DNA of 29,942 nucleotides from an uncultured Prevotellamassilia sp. (GTDB lineage Bacteria; Bacteroidota; Bacteroidia; Bacteroidales; Bacteroidaceae), in NCBI GenBank assembly GCA_934255485.1, contig CAKQOG010000028.1, positions 1 to 29,942 of the forward strand. Reading direction: 5' to 3'. How positions within the stretch are numbered: position 1 is the stretch's first letter; each line of letters begins with the position of its first letter. Both the position numbers and the translations under genes were made by a program. Positions 8,526-16,121 of this stretch are shown piece after piece. Below the pieces are notes generated by a model. That model saw only the letters and a list, made by a program, of their open reading frames with translations. It did no database searches and was not told the DNA's origin.

Positions 8526-8813
8526 TTATAGAAAATGTCGAATGCTTTCGATAGGATGATAGAATAGCATACGCGGACCAGCCCAACGCATAACTTGCTT
8601 AATTCGAGCTTTCATGTCGGGCTTGTAGCAATGAATAGAACAACTTTTACAAGATTTTTTTTCGTTGCCAAACTTGCAATGATCAAGCCGTGTTGTAGCA
8701 TATGTAATAAGTTGGTTACACTGATCACATAGTTCTTTATTGCCCTCTTTATGCCTGCAATATAGCCTAATCATTTGGGTAACAATCTTTTTTTCTCGTT
8801 CTATTTTGTTCAT
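8526..8813 (-). CDS. ygbA: YgbA-like Cys-rich protein (nitrous oxide-stimulated promoter family)
   Basis: A 95-residue soluble protein resembling E. coli YgbA in length and pattern: REKK near the start, IRLYC, the ELCDQC pair, RLDHCKFG, CKSCSIHCYKP and RQVMRWAGPRML-like end (here KQVMRWAGPRMLFYHP), finishing IRHFL. Seven Cys (19, 29, 32, 46, 55, 58, 62) and a His suggest a bound metal or iron-sulfur cofactor. In enterobacteria the family is under the nitric-oxide-responsive repressor NsrR and is linked to nitrosative stress; whether this holds in Bacteroidales is not shown here. It starts 2 bases after the stop of the 64-residue gene upstream, so the two form an operon. Confidence 0.85.
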   Translation of the reverse strand: MNKIEREKKIVTQMIRLYCRHKEGNKELCDQCNQLITYATTRLDHCKFGNEKKSCKSCSIHCYKPDMKARIKQVMRWAGPRMLFYHPIESIRHFL

Positions 8814-8815
8814 AA

Positions 8816-9010
8816 TTATTCATGCTTGATTAAGTCCGCAGTCTTTTCTATAATTTGTTCTTCAGTGGGATGATAATCCTCTATGTAAATAATCATCTCA
8901 TCGAGTAGTTCGTTAGAGTGGGAGAGTAATGACAGTGTCGTCTGTATAATGCCTATGCTATAAAAGTTATTCTCCATTAAAGCATATAAGGTCTGTTGCT
9001 TTGTATGCAT
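8816..9010 (-). CDS. Small acidic helical protein of unknown function, upstream of ygbA
   Basis: The 64-residue product begins MHTKQQTLYALMENNFYSIG and continues as predicted helices rich in Leu and Glu (LLDEMIIYIEDYHPTEEQII), with no Cys, membrane segment or signal peptide. I do not recognise it. Support for it being real: protein-like composition, a candidate -7 element 25 bases upstream of its ATG, and tight 2-base spacing to ygbA. A link to YgbA function is inferred only from this coupling. Confidence 0.6.
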   Translation of the reverse strand: MHTKQQTLYALMENNFYSIGIIQTTLSLLSHSNELLDEMIIYIEDYHPTEEQIIEKTADLIKHE

Positions 9011-9034
9011 GTGAGTAGTTTAATATTAATAATG

Positions 9035-9042
9035 CAAAGATA
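9035..9042 (-). promoter_or_regulatory. Candidate -7 element (TATCTTTG) for the small protein-ygbA operon
   Basis: TATCTTTG on the minus strand matches TAnnTTTG and would give a leader of about 20 bases. No clear TTTG lies 19-21 bases upstream. Confidence 0.45.
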
Positions 9043-9165
9043 TAAAAGTATTCTTCTACCATTAATAGGTTACCATACAATATTAAAGCAAATTTTATAA
9101 GACAACCTATATTTTATAAATAATACATAAAAAGTGCTTCTTTGTCAATAATTATAGTCTTTTAC

Positions 9166-9197
9166 TTTGCATATAATACGATTATAGCTTAACTTTG
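9166..9197 (+). promoter_or_regulatory. dapA promoter (TTTG-N20-TAACTTTG)
   Basis: TTTG at 9166-9169 and TAACTTTG at 9190-9197 are separated by 20 bases, matching the Bacteroidetes housekeeping consensus. The predicted start of transcription is about 13 bases before the dapA ATG. Confidence 0.7.
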
Positions 9198-9214
9198 CTA
9201 CAAAATTCTATTAT

Positions 9215-10105
9215 ATGATAAGAGTAAACCCTTTTAAGGGGCTTGGCATTGCCCTTGTTACCCCTTTCAAAACAGACGGAAGTGTAGACTATGATCAGTT
9301 AGAAAATTTGGTAGAAAACCAAATAAAAGCTGGCATAGATTTTATATGTGTACTTGGCACTACAGCCGAAACACCTTGCCTTACAGCCGCTGAAAAGCGA
9401 GCTATTATGGATTGTGTGATAAAGGTAAATAATCATCGTGTACCTTTATTGTTGGGTGCTGGTGGCAACTGCACAGCTAATGTTATAGATTATCTTAAAA
9501 CAACAAATCTCGATGGTTTTGAAGGTGTTTTAATTGTTGCACCATTCTATAATAAACCATCGCAAGAGGGTTTGTACCAACACTTTGTTGCGGTAGCTCA
9601 AAACAGTCCACTCCCTGTAGTGTTATACAATGTTCCTGGTCGTACAGGAGTAAATATCGAAGCCCAAACCACTCTGCGCATTGCAGAAGCATGCAGCAAT
9701 GTTGTTGCCATTAAGGAAGCCTCTGGCCGCATCGGACAAATTGAAGATATTGTAGAAAATGCACCCCAAGGCTTTGAGGTTTTGAGTGGTGACGATGCCA
9801 TCACCTTTGAGCTACTTACCATTGGTGCTAAGGGTGTGATATCTGTAGTAGGAAATGCTTACCCACAACAATTTGGCGAGATGGTGCACAAAGCTATCGA
9901 GGGAGATTACACACGCGCACTTAAATTGCATCGTTCGCTCAGTGTTGCTTTCAAGTTGCTTTCTGTAGATGGCAACCCTTCGGGCATAAAGTCATTGCTT
10001 GCTGTTCAGAAGAAAGCAAACAACGTTATGCGCCTTCCTCTTGTACCTGCTCGCAAAGAAACTTACGACAAACTACAAGCGTTCGACAAAGAGTTTGGTT
10101 GCTAA
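9215..10105 (+). CDS. dapA: 4-hydroxy-tetrahydrodipicolinate synthase
   Basis: This 296-residue TIM-barrel enzyme condenses pyruvate with aspartate semialdehyde, the first committed step to diaminopimelate and lysine. The pyruvate-binding motif is GTTAETP (family GTTGE), the catalytic Tyr is in VVLYNVPGRTG (about residue 138), and the Schiff-base Lys is in VVAIKEASG (about 166). The GDDA motif (LSGDDAITFELL) is also present. In the first motif Ala replaces the more usual Gly before Glu, as in many Bacteroidetes enzymes. It is a single-gene unit with its own promoter and a strong terminator. Confidence 0.95.
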   Translation: MIRVNPFKGLGIALVTPFKTDGSVDYDQLENLVENQIKAGIDFICVLGTTAETPCLTAAEKRAIMDCVIKVNNHRVPLLLGAGGNCTANVIDYLKTTNLDGFEGVLIVAPFYNKPSQEGLYQHFVAVAQNSPLPVVLYNVPGRTGVNIEAQTTLRIAEACSNVVAIKEASGRIGQIEDIVENAPQGFEVLSGDDAITFELLTIGAKGVISVVGNAYPQQFGEMVHKAIEGDYTRALKLHRSLSVAFKLLSVDGNPSGIKSLLAVQKKANNVMRLPLVPARKETYDKLQAFDKEFGC

Positions 10106-10156
10106 TTTTATAGCTAACACGCTATAGTTATTACCACAATAACAACACGGCAAATC

Positions 10157-10201
10157 CTCTTCTTTGACTATTCAGTATAATGGTCAAAGAAGAGTTTTTT
10201 T
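10157..10201 (+). terminator. dapA terminator
   Basis: A perfect 12-bp stem (CTCTTCTTTGAC, 10157-10168, with 10183-10194) has a 14-nt loop and is directly followed by seven T. Confidence 0.85.
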
Positions 10202-10238
10202 ATAAATACAAAGTAGCCTATCATAAAAAGAAATATGC

Positions 10239-10246
10239 TAATTTTG
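10239..10246 (+). promoter_or_regulatory. uvrB -7 element (TAATTTTG) giving a near-leaderless mRNA
   Basis: TAATTTTG ends 7 bases before the uvrB ATG at 10254, so transcription would begin about 4 bases before the ATG. No good TTTG is seen 19-21 bases upstream. Confidence 0.5.
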
Positions 10247-10253
10247 CATTGTT

Positions 10254-12308
10254 ATGAAGAGCTTTGAATTACATTCTAAATACAAACCTACAGGCGATCA
10301 GCCCGAGGCTATCAAACAACTAACAGATGGTGTGCTAAGTGGTACGCCCGCACAAGTATTGTTGGGCGTAACGGGTTCGGGTAAAACGTTTACGGTGGCA
10401 AATGTTATAAAAAACGTCAATAAGCCCACATTGGTGCTTAGCCATAACAAGACACTTGCTGCGCAACTATACACAGAGTTTAAAGGCTTTTTCCCTAACA
10501 ATGCGGTAGAATATTACGTTTCGTACTACGATTATTATCAGCCAGAAGCCTATATAGCTTCAACCGACACTTATATCGAAAAAGACCTTGCCATAAACGA
10601 GGATATCGACAAACTGCGTTTGGCTGCAACATCGGCTTTGCTCTCGGGCAGAAAAGATGTTATTGTGGTTTCGTCTGTATCGTGTATTTATGGTATGGGC
10701 AATCCGGCAGCTTTTTACGAAAATGTAGTGGAGCTAAAGGTTGGCATGACTATCTCGATGAACGCCTTACTCAACAAATTGGTGTCGAGCCTCTACACAC
10801 GCAATGACATTGCACCCAAGGCTGGCAACTTTCGTGTAAAAGGCGACACGGTAGACATTTATTTGGCTTATGCAGACGAGTTGATACGTGTTTGTTTTTG
10901 GGATGACGAGATAGATAGCATCGAAGAAGTGGATGCTATAGCAGGAACTCGACTCAACACCTACGATGAATATAAAGTATATCCAGCCAACCTTTTTCTC
11001 ACCTCAAAAGATACGCAAGAACTTGCCATACGCAACATTCAAGATGACCTTGTAAAACAAGTAAACTATTTTGAGGAGATAGGCAAAACTCTCGAGGCCA
11101 AGCGACTTAAAGAGCGTGTGGAGTACGACATAGAAATGATTAGAGAATTGGGACATTGCTCTGGCATAGAGAACTATTCTCGTTATTTTGATGGTCGCGA
11201 AGCAGGCACACGTCCGTTTTGCTTGCTCGATTTCTTTCCCAAAGATTTCCTCATGGTGATAGACGAAAGCCACGTTACAATTCCGCAAATCAGAGCCATG
11301 TATGGTGGCGATCGTTCACGCAAGGAGGCTTTGGTAAATTATGGGTTCAGACTGCCCGCTGCCATGGATAATCGTCCGTTAAAGTTTGATGAATTTCACA
11401 ACCTTGTCAAGCAAGTTATTTACATCAGCGCAACGCCTGCCGACTACGAACTTACTGAAAGCGAAGGCGTTGTAGTAGACCAAGTAATACGTCCTACGGG
11501 CTTGCTCGACCCACCCATCGAGGTGCGCAACACCGACTATCCCGTTGATGACCTTATGGAAGAAATCAGAAAGGCAAAAAAGCAAAACGAACGTGTGTTG
11601 GTAACAACACTTACAAAACGAATGGCCGAAGAGCTAACCGAGTATTTGCTTAAAAACTGTGTGAATACTGCCTACATACATAGCGATGTTGATACCTTAG
11701 AGCGTGTACAGATAATGGAAGACCTAAGAAGAGGCATCTACGATGTGCTTGTTGGTGTAAACCTCTTACGCGAAGGGCTCGACCTGCCCGAAGTTGCACT
11801 TGTGGCTATACTCGATGCTGATAAGGAGGGTTTTCTGCGTTCGGCACGATCGCTTACGCAAACTGCTGGCCGTGCTGCTCGTAATGTAAACGGGCGAGTA
11901 ATTATGTATGCCAAGGAGATAACACAGTCTATGCAACAAACCATCGACGAAACCAACCGCCGTCGTTGCAAACAGATAGCCTATAATCAAGCACATAATC
12001 TCACACCTAAACCCATCGTTAAGCCTATTGAAAGCAACGAATTGGTTGAGATGCAGCGAATGCGCATGAACGATAAAAACGCAGCATCGAGCAACACAAA
12101 GCAACCTTATGGAAAAACGGCAAACTTCGAGCCTATCGAAACCACGTTGCAAAATGTTGCAGAGGATGCACCCGTTTATGGCAAACGTAACGAAACCATA
12201 GAGCAACGCAAAGAACGCTTGCAAAAAGAAATGAAAAAAGCCGCTGCTGCATTCGACTTTGTGCTTGCTGCTCAGCTTCGCGACGAACTATTGAAACTCG
12301 ACAAATAG
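10254..12308 (+). CDS. uvrB: UvrABC excision repair helicase subunit UvrB
   Basis: This 684-residue DNA-damage verification subunit loads at lesions with UvrA and hands over to the UvrC nuclease. It has Walker A GVTGSGKT (residues 38-45), the lesion-probing beta-hairpin (YYVSYYDYYQPEAY, about residues 92-105), the DEAD-type box IDESHVT, and the late helicase motifs VGVNLLREGLDLPEV and QTAGRAARN. The C-terminal UVR coiled coil that contacts UvrC is present (FVLAAQLRDELLKL). Length is usual for the family. Its promoter box lies almost on top of the start codon, and a terminator follows. Confidence 0.96.
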   Translation: MKSFELHSKYKPTGDQPEAIKQLTDGVLSGTPAQVLLGVTGSGKTFTVANVIKNVNKPTLVLSHNKTLAAQLYTEFKGFFPNNAVEYYVSYYDYYQPEAYIASTDTYIEKDLAINEDIDKLRLAATSALLSGRKDVIVVSSVSCIYGMGNPAAFYENVVELKVGMTISMNALLNKLVSSLYTRNDIAPKAGNFRVKGDTVDIYLAYADELIRVCFWDDEIDSIEEVDAIAGTRLNTYDEYKVYPANLFLTSKDTQELAIRNIQDDLVKQVNYFEEIGKTLEAKRLKERVEYDIEMIRELGHCSGIENYSRYFDGREAGTRPFCLLDFFPKDFLMVIDESHVTIPQIRAMYGGDRSRKEALVNYGFRLPAAMDNRPLKFDEFHNLVKQVIYISATPADYELTESEGVVVDQVIRPTGLLDPPIEVRNTDYPVDDLMEEIRKAKKQNERVLVTTLTKRMAEELTEYLLKNCVNTAYIHSDVDTLERVQIMEDLRRGIYDVLVGVNLLREGLDLPEVALVAILDADKEGFLRSARSLTQTAGRAARNVNGRVIMYAKEITQSMQQTIDETNRRRCKQIAYNQAHNLTPKPIVKPIESNELVEMQRMRMNDKNAASSNTKQPYGKTANFEPIETTLQNVAEDAPVYGKRNETIEQRKERLQKEMKKAAAAFDFVLAAQLRDELLKLDK

Positions 12309-12357
12309 AGGTGGGGTAATAAAGTTTGTTTTTTTAACTCTACACACATACAGAGGG

Positions 12358-12410
12358 GACGCTCACATAAAAGATGATACACTTTCTTTATGCTGAGCGT
12401 CTTCTTTTCT
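12358..12410 (+). terminator. uvrB terminator
   Basis: GACGCTCA (12358-12365) pairs with TGAGCGTC (12394-12401), extended inward by CATAAA with TTTATG, and is followed by a T-rich tail (TTCTTTTCTTT). Confidence 0.75.
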
Positions 12411-12542
12411 TTAAAAGTCAAATCGTCATATTTCTTTTATTTTCGAGCACAAGACACAACGAGTCATTTTTTCGCAAAAATAGAAATATATGATTTCTTG
12501 TTGATAATCAATCATTTAAGTAATTGCACATATAAATTATAC

Positions 12543-12633
12543 TCACAAGAATACGTATCCTTATCTGCTAATAAAGCCTTTATAAGGTCACAAGGATACG
12601 TTAGTAGCCACACAAGAACACGTATCCTTGTGA
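12543..12633. repeat. Cluster of three copies of a palindromic element upstream of htpG
   Basis: Copy 1 (12543-12562) and copy 3 (12611-12630) are 20-base direct repeats, CACAAGAAyACGTATCCTTr, differing at two positions. Between them lies an inverted half, TCACAAGGATACGT (12588-12601), which pairs perfectly over 14 bp with 12620-12633 around an 18-nt loop. All three copies fit one symmetric consensus whose half-site is CACAAGGATAC. This may be a repeated protein-binding operator, a repetitive intergenic element or an RNA hairpin. An 82-codon open frame across it (12390-12638) lacks coding character. Confidence 0.6.
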
Positions 12634-12923
12634 TGTAATAACACGTTTGTTAGCAATTTTGGGCAGTATTTGAGAAGATAGAACGATACAATGTATACTA
12701 TTATATTACAAATTTTGTTCTATTTTGAAAGTTCAAAATGTAAATAAATGTTCACAAAATACATAGAAAATCACCCTCTGAACTCAACCAGAATTAGGTT
12801 GTCGAAATTCCTCGATGTTCATATTTATTTTTACCTCAAAGACTCATATTTTACGACATAGATATATTATTTGGCACACTTTTTGATAGTAATTTGATAG
12901 AAAATAAAATTATATAACAAACT
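12634..12923. other. AT-rich htpG upstream region with an 18-base palindrome
   Basis: No gene is visible. At 12722-12739 there is a perfect palindrome, ATTTTGAA-AG-TTCAAAAT, about 185 bases before htpG, which could be a dimer-binding operator. The promoter candidate at 12871-12886 lies in the same stretch. I do not see the CIRCE element of HrcA-controlled heat-shock genes. Confidence 0.4.
12871..12886 (+). promoter_or_regulatory. Sigma-54-like -24/-12 element before htpG
   Basis: TTGGCAC-ACTTT-TTGA keeps the GG element and 12-base spacing of a sigma-54 promoter (TGGCAC-N5-TTGC), but the -12 dinucleotide is GA rather than GC. If active, transcription would start about 26 bases before the htpG ATG. 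A housekeeping TAnnTTTG box is not clear here. Confidence 0.35.
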
Positions 12924-14978
12924 ATGCAAAAAGGTAATATTGGAATAACCACTGAGAATATTTTCCCAGTGATTAAGAAATTTCTTTATAGTGATCACGA
13001 AATCTTCTTACGCGAATTGGTAAGCAACGCTGTTGATGCCACTCAAAAGCTCAAAACCTATGCCATGAAAGGCGACTTTAAGGGTGAGTTGGGCGACTTA
13101 ACGGTGCATGTTGCTATAGATAAAGATGCAAAAACGCTTACTATCAGCGATCGTGGTATCGGTATGACAGCCGAAGAAATCGACAAATACATCAACCAAA
13201 TAGCCTTTTCGGGTGCCAATGATTTCCTTGAAAAATACAAAGAGGATGCATCGGCTATTATTGGTCACTTTGGCCTTGGTTTCTACTCAGCATTCATGGT
13301 TTCAGACCGCGTAGACATCGTAACTCGTAGCTATCGCGAGGGTGCCAAGGGCGTGAAATGGACTTGCGATGGTTCGCCAGCATTCGAGATCGACGATTGC
13401 GAGAAGGCTGATCGTGGTACAGATATCGTACTACACATTTCAGACGATTGTGTTGAATTTCTTGAGAAGAACAAGATACAAGAACTCTTAACTAAATATT
13501 GCCGTTTCTTGCCTATTGCTATTGCTTTTGGTAAGAAAACAGAATGGAAAGACGGCAAACAAGTAGACACTAACGAAGACAATATTGTTAATGATACAAC
13601 TCCGTTGTGGACAAAGACCCCTTCTACACTAAAAGACGAAGACTATAAGAAGTTCTATCGCGAACTTTATCCAATGTCTGACGAGCCTTTGTTTTGGATT
13701 CACCTCAACGTAGATTACCCATTCAACTTGACTGGTGTGCTATACTTTCCACGCATTAAGAGCAACCTCGATGTGCATCGCAACAAAATTCAGCTCTATT
13801 GCAACCAAGTATTTGTTACCGACCAGGTTGAGAATATTGTTCCCGACTTCTTAACATTGCTTCATGGTGTGATCGACTCGCCCGATATTCCACTTAACGT
13901 GAGCCGTAGCTACTTGCAAAGCGATTCAAATGTAAAGAAGATTTCATCGTATATCACCAAGAAGGTAAGCGATCGCCTACAATCTATCTTTAAGGCAGAC
14001 CGTAAGGACTTTGAGTCTAAGTGGGACGACTTGAAACTCTTTATCCACTATGGTATGCTTTCAGAGCCAGACTTCTACGAAAAGGCTAAATCGTTTGCTT
14101 TGTTCAAAGATGTCGACGGCAAATTCTTTACATACGATGAGTATAAAAAACTCATTACCGATGCCCAAACAGACAAGGATGGCAACCTTATCTACCTATA
14201 TGCAACCAACAAGGACGAACAATATAGCTATATCGAAACTGCTAAGGCTAAGGGGTATAGCGTGTTGCTCTTCGATGGCCAGTTAGACACTGCTATGGTG
14301 AATATGCTCGAACAGAAGTTCGACAAATCGCGCTTTAGCCGCGTAGATGGCGATGTGATTGACCGCATTATCCAAAAAGACAACGAGGTTAAAAACGAAT
14401 TGGGAACTGAAGATACAGCCTCATTGAGTGGTGTGTTTACGGCAGAGTTGCCTATCATGGACAAAACACAATTCCATGTAGAAACCGCAGCCATGGGCGA
14501 AAAGTCTATGCCTATCATCATCACCCAAAGCGAATACATGCGCCGAATGAAGGATGCAAGTCGCTATCAACAAGGCATGTCGTTCTATGGCGAAATGCCA
14601 GATATGTACAACTTAGTGCTTAACTCAGATCATCACTTGGTTAAGGAGGTACTTAGCGACATGAAGGCTACTACTGGCAGCAAAATTCAGCCTATTGAGA
14701 ACGAGTTGAAGAGCTTGCATGAGCAACATACATCGCTCGAAACAAGTCAAAAAGACAAAAAGGCTGACGAATTGACAGACGATGACAAAAATGCTATGAA
14801 GCAATGCAACGATGCTATTGCAGCTCAAGAAGAGGCACGCAAAAAGGTGTGGAGCGAATATGCAAAACAAAATCCTGTGGTGGCTCAACTCATCGACTTG
14901 GCTTTGCTGCAAAATGGTTTGTTGCGTGGTGAGGCATTGAGCAAGTTTATCAACCGCTCGGTAGATTTGATTAAGTAA
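12924..14978 (+). CDS. htpG: Molecular chaperone HtpG (Hsp90 family)
   Basis: This 684-residue cytosolic ATP-dependent chaperone has the N-terminal GHKL ATPase motifs: ELVSNAVDA (Glu and Asn for ATP hydrolysis and Mg), DRGIGMT, and GHFGLGFYSAF. The middle domain includes GVLYFPR and the catalytic-loop stretch LNVSRSYLQSD with its Arg. The C-terminal dimerisation domain carries a charged insert (KDKKADELTDDDKNAMK) and ends NRSVDLIK, without the MEEVD motif of eukaryotic cytosolic Hsp90, as expected. It has a 615-base upstream gap with repeats and a strong downstream terminator, so it is a single-gene unit. Confidence 0.96.
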   Translation: MQKGNIGITTENIFPVIKKFLYSDHEIFLRELVSNAVDATQKLKTYAMKGDFKGELGDLTVHVAIDKDAKTLTISDRGIGMTAEEIDKYINQIAFSGANDFLEKYKEDASAIIGHFGLGFYSAFMVSDRVDIVTRSYREGAKGVKWTCDGSPAFEIDDCEKADRGTDIVLHISDDCVEFLEKNKIQELLTKYCRFLPIAIAFGKKTEWKDGKQVDTNEDNIVNDTTPLWTKTPSTLKDEDYKKFYRELYPMSDEPLFWIHLNVDYPFNLTGVLYFPRIKSNLDVHRNKIQLYCNQVFVTDQVENIVPDFLTLLHGVIDSPDIPLNVSRSYLQSDSNVKKISSYITKKVSDRLQSIFKADRKDFESKWDDLKLFIHYGMLSEPDFYEKAKSFALFKDVDGKFFTYDEYKKLITDAQTDKDGNLIYLYATNKDEQYSYIETAKAKGYSVLLFDGQLDTAMVNMLEQKFDKSRFSRVDGDVIDRIIQKDNEVKNELGTEDTASLSGVFTAELPIMDKTQFHVETAAMGEKSMPIIITQSEYMRRMKDASRYQQGMSFYGEMPDMYNLVLNSDHHLVKEVLSDMKATTGSKIQPIENELKSLHEQHTSLETSQKDKKADELTDDDKNAMKQCNDAIAAQEEARKKVWSEYAKQNPVVAQLIDLALLQNGLLRGEALSKFINRSVDLIK

Positions 14979-15017
14979 GTAGGTGTTGTGGGATAACAAT
15001 ATCCACACACACATACG

Positions 15018-15104
15018 AAAACGATAATAGTAATCACAAAGTATAAGCACATTGTTTGCTTGTACGCAAGATAGGCTTATCTTTGTGATTGCTATTATCG
15101 TTTT
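15018..15104 (+). terminator. Very long hairpin terminator after htpG
   Basis: Arms 15018-15048 and 15075-15104 pair over about 30 bp with one G-T pair and one bulged base, starting AAAACGATAATAG on the left and ending CTATTATCGTTTT on the right. The loop contains a small extra stem (CTTG-TACG-CAAG). The stem ends in TTTTT, 14 bases before the next start codon. Confidence 0.8.
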
Positions 15105-15118
15105 TAATATTTATAAAT

Positions 15119-16060
15119 ATGAACAATAAAATTTTATTGCTGCTATTATTTCCTTTGTTGAGCATAAGTTGCCAAGCCAAACCTACCCCCATCTTAAAGG
15201 AAAATAATACCTCATCACCATCAGAAACACAGGCAGCCAACCATAAGAATAGTGAAGCCCCAAGCGATACTATATTGCAATATGTAGATTATACAAAAGC
15301 AGACTCTGCCAAGGTGGTAGATTTGTTGAAACTCACGCCTAAAGGCAACGACGTGCTCTTTTATGCCCGCCAGTTTAAAGGCGTTCCCTACGTGGCATCG
15401 ACCCTCGAAAAACACGACCCCGAACTGCTTGTAGTTAATCTCAGACAATTAGATTGTACCACTCTGGTAGAAACAACTCTTGCATTGGCCATAACCAAAA
15501 GGCAGGGAAAAACCGACTTTACAGATTATTGCAGCAATCTGATGCACATAAGATATTGGAATGGCGAGATGAAGGGGTATCTGTCGCGTCTACACTACTT
15601 TTCGTGGTGGATGCACAACAACATAGATAAAGGTGTTGTTGAAATGGTTTATGACAAACAGCACTTTACCTCTATGATAAATGTGCAAAATCATTACATG
15701 TCGCAACATCCCGACAAATACAAGTATCTAAAACTTCACCCCGAATGGGTAGATAGCATTGCAACGCTCGAAGAGAAATATAATGGACCAGATGGATATT
15801 ACTTGCCACAAAGAAAAACGTTGCTTTCAAAAGGCGAACTGAATAGTATACACGATGGTGACATCATAGCCATTGTAACAAAGAAAGACGGCATAGACTA
15901 TTCACACCTGGGATTTGCTGTTTGGCAAAAAGATAACAAATTGCATTTGCTCAACGCGTCCTCAATACATCATAAAGTGGTAGAAGAGCCTAAAACTCTC
16001 TACCAATACTTAAAGGAGCATCCATCCTCTATTGGCATAAGATTGCTTCGGTTAAAGTAG
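15119..16060 (+). CDS. DUF1460 lipoprotein (putative cell-wall amidase, NlpC/P60-like fold)
   Basis: The 313-residue protein starts with a lipoprotein signal MNNKILLLLLFPLLSISC (Cys18). The frame is open upstream to a TTG at 15089, but that would put the start inside the terminator stem and add residues before the signal, so the ATG at 15119 is preferred. The DUF1460 pattern is clear: GVPYVASTLE, LRQLDCTTLVETTLAL with the likely catalytic Cys113, MHIRYWNGEMKGYLSRLHYF, DGDIIAIVT, and SHLGFAVW with the likely catalytic His263, then LLNAS. Members are thought to cut peptidoglycan stem peptides. Location in the envelope is inferred from the lipobox. Confidence 0.87.
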   Translation: MNNKILLLLLFPLLSISCQAKPTPILKENNTSSPSETQAANHKNSEAPSDTILQYVDYTKADSAKVVDLLKLTPKGNDVLFYARQFKGVPYVASTLEKHDPELLVVNLRQLDCTTLVETTLALAITKRQGKTDFTDYCSNLMHIRYWNGEMKGYLSRLHYFSWWMHNNIDKGVVEMVYDKQHFTSMINVQNHYMSQHPDKYKYLKLHPEWVDSIATLEEKYNGPDGYYLPQRKTLLSKGELNSIHDGDIIAIVTKKDGIDYSHLGFAVWQKDNKLHLLNASSIHHKVVEEPKTLYQYLKEHPSSIGIRLLRLK

Positions 16061-16062
16061 AA

Positions 16063-16106
16063 AAAACAGAACGTTCTTCAAAAATATGCAAAGAACGTTC
16101 TGTTTT
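16063..16106. terminator. Two-way terminator between DUF1460 and DXS-like genes
   Basis: A perfect 16-bp stem (AAAACAGAACGTTCTT, 16063-16078, with 16091-16106) has a 12-nt loop and T tracts on both strands. It starts 2 bases after the DUF1460 stop and ends 15 bases before the DXS-like stop. Confidence 0.88.
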
Positions 16107-16121
16107 AAGCATAATACTAAT

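Noticed and set aside
12543..12633. CRISPR array
   Set aside because: Only three imperfect copies, one inverted, with unequal spacing and no cas genes; a palindromic element explains it better.
12390..12638. 82-codon open frame on the plus strand between uvrB and htpG
   Set aside because: It starts inside the uvrB terminator and runs through the palindromic repeats; composition is not protein-like and no promoter or domain is seen.
15089..15118. TTG start for the DUF1460 lipoprotein
   Set aside because: It lies inside the stem of the htpG terminator and would put ten residues ahead of a complete lipoprotein signal starting at the ATG at 15119.
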